Below are positions 5,506 to 9,535 of a stretch of 9,535 bases of DNA, piece after piece. Below the pieces are notes generated by a model. The model searched no databases. It was not told the DNA's origin and was given only the letters and a program-made list of their open reading frames with translations. The stretch's first letter is position 1; each line of letters starts with the position of its first letter. Source of the DNA: Francisellaceae bacterium (GTDB taxonomy: Bacteria > Pseudomonadota > Gammaproteobacteria > Berkiellales > Berkiellaceae); NCBI GenBank assembly GCA_023266415.1, contig JAHFQG010000033.1, positions 1,109-10,643 of the forward strand, read 5' to 3'. The translations under genes were made by a program, and so were the position numbers.

Positions 5506-5518
5506 TATACTGAGTATA
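5506..5518 (-). promoter_or_regulatory. Palindromic promoter box of the coiled-coil remnant
   Basis: On the minus strand, TATACTCAGTATA is a perfect palindrome around one central base and runs into TATAAACTAAC. It is followed, after a short AT-rich stretch, by CTCAAGGATGGG. The intact paralogue at 7873 has TATACTTAGTATA, then TATAAGCTAAC, then CTCAAGGATGGG upstream of its start, so promoter and leader were duplicated together. The AGTATATAA part may include the -10. Confidence 0.6.
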
Positions 5519-5664
5519 GTTAAGGATGGAGAAATGAGCGGATGGCACTAATATAAAAGGAATAATGCTCTAACTAGGTTATGATTAAGCGGATGGGTCG
5601 AATTTTGAAAACATGTGCATATACTCCTTTCCTGATAATTTCCAGAAAAAAAAGCATTTAAAGC

Positions 5665-5693
5665 TTGCATTACTTATTGGTGCATGTTAAATT
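5665..5693 (+). promoter_or_regulatory. Strong sigma70-type promoter upstream of the broken frame and EamA gene
   Basis: TTGCAT (5665-5670), a 17-bp spacer and TAAATT (5688-5693) are preceded by an A-rich tract. The architecture is the same as that of the two RNA-unit promoters. Transcription would start near 5700, about 60 nt before the ATG at 5760 and about 345 nt before the likely EamA transporter start, making a long leader for that gene. Confidence 0.6.
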
Positions 5694-5759
5694 CCGCCGT
5701 ATTAAATTCTGCTTTTTTCTATGTTATCTGGATGAAATAATTTTTAATAAGGAAGTACC

Positions 5760-5867
5760 ATGAACGCAGATCCCCCGCCTCCATAGCCTGTCGTTACCAA
5801 ACAAGCACTATACTTTTTAGATGTGGCCAAAGTATTAGAGCTAGGCACCCTCTAAGTGCTTGAATAG
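5760..5867 (+). pseudogene. Short reading frame broken by three stop codons
   Basis: An ATG at 5760 has AAGGAAG just upstream (5749-5755) and reads MNADPPPP, stop, PVVTKQALYFLDVAKVLELGTL, stop, VLE, stop. The stops are TAG at 5784, TAA at 5853 and TAG at 5865. Each could derive from a Gln codon (CAG or CAA) by a single C-to-T change, and the frame continues into the extended frame of the EamA gene. This looks like a decayed small gene or lost N-terminal extension. I do not recognise the peptide. A non-coding leader that only resembles a gene is possible. Confidence 0.35.
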
Positions 5868-6044
5868 TCTCGTAGTATGAGTCTTTTCAAGACATACCTT
5901 GGTTTCATCGCTTGTACTTCGGTACAAAAAAAGATACCGATATTTATTATTATAGTGCTTATACTCCGGCATTGTGTATACAGTGCCGTTTTTTTTGTTA
6001 TACTTTATCTGAGTTACTCTCTTATTTTTTCAGGAACCCCCTCC

Positions 6045-6971
6045 ATGCAACCCTCTGCTTCACCGCGCGAATTAGTGTTGGGCACCTTACTTGCTTTGTT
6101 GGCAATTGTTATTTGGGCAGGCTGGGTGGTAGTCAGTCGATTTGGGGTGACGAAAGAGGTGTTTACAGCGTTAGATCTAACAGCCATTCGATTTGGTTTT
6201 GCGGGGCTGTTATTGCTTCCTTGGTGGCTGAAATATACCAAACGGTATACTAAAATTGACCATCTTCGAGGATTGGTGTTTGCAATTACCATTGGGGCGC
6301 CGTTTAATTTTTTAGCCATTCAGGGTATTTCTTATGCCACAGTGTCTCATGCGGGGATTATTCATGCTATGTCAACAGTGGCAACTTTTGGGTTTAGTCT
6401 GTTGCTCATGGCCATGAAGCCCAAAAAACTTCAAATTTTGGGGGTAGTATGTGCTTTGATGGGAGTTGGGGTTCTGTTGTTAGCGCATGATATTGGTGAA
6501 AAAACACAGGCGTTTTTAGGGTATGGCTTATTTATCGCATCGGGTACGACGTGGGGGTTGTATATCACTTTACTCAAGAAATGGCAGATCTCAGCGCTAC
6601 ATGCCACAGTAAATGTGGCAGTTTGGTCACTTTTTTTATGGATACCAGTCTATCTTTGGATGTTTTTGACCTATTCTACCGATCATATTCCTTGGATGGC
6701 CATTGGGTTTCAGGTGTTTTCGCAAAGCATCATGACCAGTATTGTGGCCTTCGTGGCTTTTTCAAAAGCTGTCCATATGTTGGGCTCTACCACAGCCAGC
6801 GCGTTTATTCCATTGGTACCGGTGTTGTCAACCTTGATGGGAGAATGGTTTTTAGGAGAAATAGCAACACCGCAAGAATGGACTGGCATCGTCTGTATTG
6901 CAATCGGTATTTTTATGGCAACAGGGGCATTATCATATTTATATCGTCGGTTTTTGACCGTTCGTCTCTAA
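6045..6971 (+). CDS. EamA/DMT-family inner-membrane transporter
   Basis: This is a drug/metabolite-transporter superfamily permease; members export or import amino acids, nucleosides or other metabolites across the inner membrane, and the substrate cannot be read from the sequence. From the ATG at 6045 the protein is 308 residues, the usual family length. It has two tandem EamA repeats and about ten hydrophobic segments. Repeat one begins LGTLLALLAIVIWAGWVVVSRF. Repeat two includes GYGLFIASGTTWGLYITLLKK and ends with the characteristic AFIPLVPVLSTLMGEWFLGE segment. I prefer 6045 over the in-frame ATG at 5877. An AGGA (6032-6035) lies nine bases before 6045, 5877 has no Shine-Dalgarno, and the longer form adds an atypical 56-residue hydrophobic extension. 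The gene appears monocistronic behind the promoter at 5665. No clear terminator follows; MITE copy B begins 53 bp after the stop. Confidence 0.9.
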   Translation: MQPSASPRELVLGTLLALLAIVIWAGWVVVSRFGVTKEVFTALDLTAIRFGFAGLLLLPWWLKYTKRYTKIDHLRGLVFAITIGAPFNFLAIQGISYATVSHAGIIHAMSTVATFGFSLLLMAMKPKKLQILGVVCALMGVGVLLLAHDIGEKTQAFLGYGLFIASGTTWGLYITLLKKWQISALHATVNVAVWSLFLWIPVYLWMFLTYSTDHIPWMAIGFQVFSQSIMTSIVAFVAFSKAVHMLGSTTASAFIPLVPVLSTLMGEWFLGEIATPQEWTGIVCIAIGIFMATGALSYLYRRFLTVRL

Positions 6972-7024
6972 CGTTCTCCTAGCTCTACTAAGTCATATGT
7001 GGGTTTGATAAACGTTCAAAAAAT

Positions 7025-7305
7025 GGCCTTGTTGCATGAATCAGGCATTCTGGATGTCATGCCAGTGAAAACTGGCATCCAGTTGCCCGTAGTATATATT
7101 TTGTTAAGTCATCCCAAGCGTAGCCCGTCATTCCGAGCATAGCCCGTCATTCCGAGCGTAGCCCGTCATCCCGAGCGTAGCCCGTCATCCCGAGCGTAGC
7201 GAGGGATCTCCCTCTGTGCCATTCTTAGGAGATCCTTCGCTACGCTCAGGATGACGTGAGGGGCTCAGGATGACGTGGGAACATGGCCATTCATGAAACA
7301 AGGCC
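7025..7305 (+). mobile_element. MITE copy B (281 bp)
   Basis: This has the same ends and internal order as copy A: left end GGCCTTGTTGCATGAAT, GAAA-loop hairpin, 19-bp tandem array (five units here) and terminal hairpin, with right end ATTCATGAAACAAGGCC carrying one substitution. The right part also has an extra partial duplication of the CTCAGGATGACGTG segment. Its 9-bp flanks (TCAAAAAAT and ATTATTTAA) do not match, so the target duplication has been lost. Either it is old or one side was rearranged. Confidence 0.85.
7108..7202 (+). repeat. 19-bp tandem repeat, 5 units, inside MITE copy B
   Basis: Five contiguous 19-bp units related to GTCATCCCGAGCGTAGCCC span exactly 95 bp. The first three carry point differences (CCAAGCG, TTCCGAGCATAG, TTCCGAGCG). 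The last two match the consensus seen in copy A, suggesting recent unit duplication at the right end. Confidence 0.9.
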
Positions 7306-7306
7306 A

Positions 7307-7564
7307 TTATTTAATCAACTCGTTTTTTTTGAACTTTTTAGCCATCCAAGTTTCTTGCCATTTTTGTTTTACAAAGGTGGGTCCTTGGACATAGGTCATG
7401 CCAGCGCCAAAGTATGCTCCTATGGTCAATTTGACCCAAATGTCTTGAAAAAAAGGCTCATGCTCAAACAAAAACCATTTTACCCATGTAAAACTAACAG
7501 TTGCCCAGAGAAAAAAGAGAAACAACTTTAGGTAATATGATTTTTTGTTGAGGACATTTGACAT
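7307..7564 (-). CDS. Small two-helix membrane protein, unknown function
   Basis: The 85-residue product is not recognised. Two hydrophobic stretches are visible, at about residues 12-33 (YLKLFLFFLWATVSFTWVKWFL) and 43-61 (WVKLTIGAYFGAGMTYVQG), followed by a basic tail (KQKWQETWMAKKFKKNE), as in a small inner-membrane protein with a cytoplasmic C-terminus. The ORF occupies almost the whole interval between MITE copy B, which ends 2 bp beyond its stop, and the MITE left-end fragment, which begins 7 bp before its ATG. The only Shine-Dalgarno-like sequence, AAGG eight bases upstream of the ATG, is part of the MITE end. It may be a passenger gene, or the remains of a longer gene cut on both sides. 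Coding status is moderately supported by length and composition. Confidence 0.45.
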   Translation of the reverse strand: MSNVLNKKSYYLKLFLFFLWATVSFTWVKWFLFEHEPFFQDIWVKLTIGAYFGAGMTYVQGPTFVKQKWQETWMAKKFKKNELIK

Positions 7565-7570
7565 TTTTCA

Positions 7571-7645
7571 GGCCTTGTTGCATGAATCAGGCATTCTGGA
7601 TGTCATGCCAGTGAAAACTGGCATCCAGTCGCCCGTATTATATAG
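7571..7645 (+). mobile_element. MITE left-end fragment (copy C)
   Basis: The first 70 or so bases match the left part of copies A and B, including the terminal repeat and the TGCCAGT/ACTGGCA hairpin with GAAA loop. Similarity then fades at about GTATTATATAG. The tandem array, terminal hairpin and right end are absent, so it is a truncated copy. Its left flank shows no partner duplication. Confidence 0.8.
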
Positions 7646-7692
7646 ATAGCTGCGAGAGGTGAACAACTAACTTTCTTTCTTTTCCATTTCTG

Positions 7693-7767
7693 ATATGGTT
7701 TTTTCGTGGCCTTGTTGCATGACATTCAGAATGCTTGATTCATGCAACAAGACCGCAAAAAACTATC
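7693..7767. repeat. Long imperfect palindrome built around MITE copy D
   Basis: The inverted repeat of MITE copy D continues into its flanks: GATA, GTTTTTT and GG on the left mirror CC, CAAAAAAC and ATC on the right with small bulges, giving a hairpin of about 75 nt. It is immediately followed by TATCTTTT/AAAAGATA (7764-7781). Such a structure could act as a bidirectional terminator or boundary between the MITE region and the coiled-coil gene. No clean U-tract terminator is seen. Confidence 0.5.
7708..7754 (-). mobile_element. Minimal 47-bp MITE derivative (copy D)
   Basis: Read on the minus strand it begins GGTCTTGTTGCATGAATCAA, continues like the first 38 bases of the MITE left end, then switches directly to the right end AACAAGGCC. 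The junction lies at CATGC, which occurs both in the left part (GTCATGCCAG) and in the right terminal repeat (TTCATGCAACAAGG). It is therefore best explained as an internal deletion at a 5-bp microhomology. Flanking 9-mers do not match. Confidence 0.75.
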
Positions 7768-7819
7768 TTTTTTAAAAGATATAGTACCTATTTTACCCCC
7801 TCATTTTCTCATCTCTGGC

Positions 7820-7832
7820 TATACTTAGTATA
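7820..7832 (+). promoter_or_regulatory. Palindromic promoter box of the coiled-coil gene
   Basis: TATACTTAGTATA is a perfect palindrome about one central base, continuing TATAAGCTAACT. The same box lies upstream of the decayed paralogue at 5506-5518 (minus), where only the central base and one flanking base differ. The symmetry suggests a dimeric regulator or an overlap of operator and -10. The start codon lies 40 bp downstream. Confidence 0.55.
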
Positions 7833-7872
7833 TAAGCTAACTTTATAGCGATATCTCAAGGATGGGACCCTT

Positions 7873-9462
7873 ATGACGGCTTCACTGGCTCAACTATTTC
7901 TGGCTCACCCTGCTGATAAACGATTACTGGCCTGGTTGACCCAAGACCAACCTCCCTTTAGTCTGTCATTACCTGAGGTAGGCCTGGATTTAACTAAGAC
8001 AGATGATCCAGAAGTGCAAAAATGCTTGGATGCTTTAAGCGCTTCTTCAGATACTCATTCCAAAAAGTTTTTTAGAATTTTAAAAATGAATGCAATCATG
8101 CAAGAATTGATTTCAGAGCAACACCATGAACATCAAAGCAAAAAAGTATTAGAAGATACCCGCGAAAGACATTTCTCAAAAAGTTTTTTGGAAAAATTGC
8201 AAGAAGCCTGGCTTAACTATGGCTTAGAAGACAGAAAACGCTCAGAAGAAGCGATGGAAACATTGATTGAAACATACAAAAAAGAGTTGGAAAACTTAAA
8301 CAAACGGGAACAAGAATTCAATATATTGTCAGAATTATTTATGCAGTCTATCGACTTAAGTATTGATAAGCTAGAAGACTTGCATTTAAAATGGATTCAA
8401 ACAGCGATAGAAATTAAAAATAATAAGACAGATATTGTCGATACGTCAAATGAAGTTATTCAGATAAAATCGGAATTTGTTAAAACCCGAGAAGAATCAG
8501 ATGCCCTAAAGAGAAATCATCAAAAAAGCCTGGAAGAAATTTATAATCAAGCATTAGCAGCCTTACAAGAAGAAGAATTATTTAAAGAACTGCCCCCCAA
8601 AAGACAAGCTTTATTTAAAGACGATTTGAAAAAGATGATGCCACCCATGGTCACTCGGTCTTATCAAGAACAGAGAGAAAATTTTGCCCGTAAACTTTTA
8701 TTACCTGTCCCTTCAATGATTAAAGATCCTGAACATTTTGATGCTATTCATTTTGAATCGCCCATTATACCACAAAGTGTGCATGCCAATGATAATGTCT
8801 TACCACTAAAAGTAGAATCAACAATAAAATCTGTCGAATTGGGCCTTACTAAAGAGATAGAAGTAATAAGTATAACTGATATTGTATCAGCCAAAAAAAT
8901 GGCAGTCCTCATTAATAGAACCGTAAAAATTGCAAAAGAAGCCGCATATAAACAGATTAAAGTGCAAGATCTTTTTGTTCGTCAGAAAAATAAAATTGAT
9001 AAAAAGGAAGATGCATATGCTCAAGCAGAAGAAAGACTCAGAAAAAAATTGAAAAGATTAATAGAAGATCGAGAACAGTTACTTAACAAACAAAACGGTA
9101 TTGAAAAGGACATTTTGGAAGCGGAGAAGGAAGCAAATGCACAAAAAGATACTTTTCAAACACAAGCGACTATCCATGAAACTGCATTACAGGGTGTAAA
9201 ATCTACCTGTCATGCCTTGAATGATCCAACGGGAGTTACAACCCTCCAAAAATTCCAAGTAAATCAAGTAGATATTCAAAAAACAGCGGAAGACAAAGGC
9301 ACCGAAGCCACCTCCCTCAAGACGCAACATGCCTCTGAAAGAGAACGAATAAAACAAGAACAACAGGAAGAAGATGAAGCTGTTCAAAAAATTTTAGAGG
9401 CTATAGGAGGTGAAGACCTAAATGTCATAAAGGGAGAGGAGAAAAAAGGACATAGCTGGTAG
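7873..9462 (+). CDS. 529-aa coiled-coil protein, candidate secreted effector
   Basis: I do not recognise a catalytic domain. There is no signal peptide or membrane segment. Residues 1-60 are a less charged N-terminal region (LAQLFLAHPADKRLLAWL). Residues 85-260 and 365-500 are rich in Glu, Lys and Gln with heptad-like spacing, predicting two long coiled coils around a central region (about 261-345) with Pro-rich and mixed sequence. The C-terminus has a glutamate cluster (EQQEEDEAVQKILEAIGGED) before a basic tail ending HSW. This resembles the C-terminal 'E-block' of many Dot/Icm type IV effectors, but acidic coiled-coil proteins can show this by chance. The ATG at 7873 has AAGGA ten bases upstream. 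A decayed paralogue with the same promoter lies at 5164-5518. It is more AT-rich than radA. No intrinsic terminator is visible in the 73 bp after the stop. Confidence 0.85.
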   Translation: MTASLAQLFLAHPADKRLLAWLTQDQPPFSLSLPEVGLDLTKTDDPEVQKCLDALSASSDTHSKKFFRILKMNAIMQELISEQHHEHQSKKVLEDTRERHFSKSFLEKLQEAWLNYGLEDRKRSEEAMETLIETYKKELENLNKREQEFNILSELFMQSIDLSIDKLEDLHLKWIQTAIEIKNNKTDIVDTSNEVIQIKSEFVKTREESDALKRNHQKSLEEIYNQALAALQEEELFKELPPKRQALFKDDLKKMMPPMVTRSYQEQRENFARKLLLPVPSMIKDPEHFDAIHFESPIIPQSVHANDNVLPLKVESTIKSVELGLTKEIEVISITDIVSAKKMAVLINRTVKIAKEAAYKQIKVQDLFVRQKNKIDKKEDAYAQAEERLRKKLKRLIEDREQLLNKQNGIEKDILEAEKEANAQKDTFQTQATIHETALQGVKSTCHALNDPTGVTTLQKFQVNQVDIQKTAEDKGTEATSLKTQHASERERIKQEQQEEDEAVQKILEAIGGEDLNVIKGEEKKGHSW

Positions 9463-9535
9463 GCATCAAGATTTTGATTTATGAGAAGAACAGTATGAGC
9501 ACATACACTCTAAAAACTAGTTAATTAACTTAATT

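Noticed and set aside
5519..5664. Search for genes in the spacer before the 5665 promoter, including a 26-codon ORF near 5582
   Set aside because: There is no Shine-Dalgarno, no conserved counterpart and only short frames. Apart from an AAGGATGG that mirrors the CCATCCTT of the remnant's leader, I see nothing in it.
5877..6044. Upstream start that would give the EamA transporter 56 extra residues
   Set aside because: There is no Shine-Dalgarno at 5877, the extension is atypical for the family, and the ATG at 6045 has AGGA nine bases upstream and gives the usual length.
7108..7202. CRISPR-like array
   Set aside because: The 19-bp units are directly contiguous with no spacers and lie inside a MITE; no cas genes are present.
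7016..7314. Target duplication for MITE copy B alone
   Set aside because: The 9-mers on either side (TCAAAAAAT and ATTATTTAA) do not match, so no duplication is claimed for this copy.
7283..7531. 82-aa plus-strand reading frame
   Set aside because: It begins inside the right end of MITE copy B and runs antisense to the 85-aa membrane ORF, which has the more protein-like composition.
9463..9535. Palindrome AGTTAATTAACT (9519-9530) and a 9-codon ORF after the coiled-coil gene
   Set aside because: The palindrome is AT-only with no GC stem or T-run, so it is not a convincing terminator; the tiny ORF lacks a Shine-Dalgarno.

Overview
The window looks like chromosome of an AT-rich (roughly 40% GC) gammaproteobacterium. 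A Legionellales-type, host-associated organism is my best guess. The reasons are a type VI secretion spike gene, a large Glu/Lys-rich coiled-coil protein with an acidic C-terminus, a decayed paralogue of that protein, and several palindromic 'tcatcccgagcgtagcgagggatct'-class repeats. The taxonomic guess is inference; no rRNA or other marker is present apart from RadA.

Layout. (1) Positions 1-1936 hold the end of a secretion-type cluster: the C-terminal part of a TssG-like protein overlapping a VgrG-like spike protein by 4 bp. (2) Positions 1874-2371 (minus) encode an unrecognised 165-aa protein, tail-to-tail with vgrG and head-to-head with radA. An inverted repeat surrounds the likely radA -10. 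(3) Positions 2416-3774 encode a complete RadA. (4) Positions 3775-5165 contain no conventional gene. They hold two tandem paralogous transcription units, each with a TTGCAY-N17-TACATT promoter, a 19- or 23-codon peptide ORF with a good Shine-Dalgarno, a conserved structured region and a near-identical intrinsic terminator. A 224-bp MITE with a perfect 9-bp target duplication sits between them. (5) Positions 5164-5518 (minus) are a relic of the coiled-coil gene found at 7873, keeping its promoter and leader. (6) Positions 5665-6971 hold a strong promoter, a short reading frame broken by three stops, and an intact EamA/DMT-family transporter. (7) Positions 7025-7754 are rich in MITEs: a full copy with an expanded 19-bp tandem array, a left-end fragment, and a 47-bp internal-deletion derivative. 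An 85-aa membrane-protein ORF fills the gap between the first two almost exactly. (8) Positions 7820-9462 hold a palindromic promoter box and a 529-aa coiled-coil protein, possibly a secreted effector.

How the parts relate. The T6SS remnant, RadA and the transporter are ordinary functions. The most novel material is the pair of peptide-plus-structured-RNA units, which I cannot assign to any RNA family. Next is the coiled-coil family, whose two members share a promoter box built on TATACTNAGTATA. The MITEs resemble IS5/IS903-type ends and show how this region has been reshaped by insertion and internal deletion.
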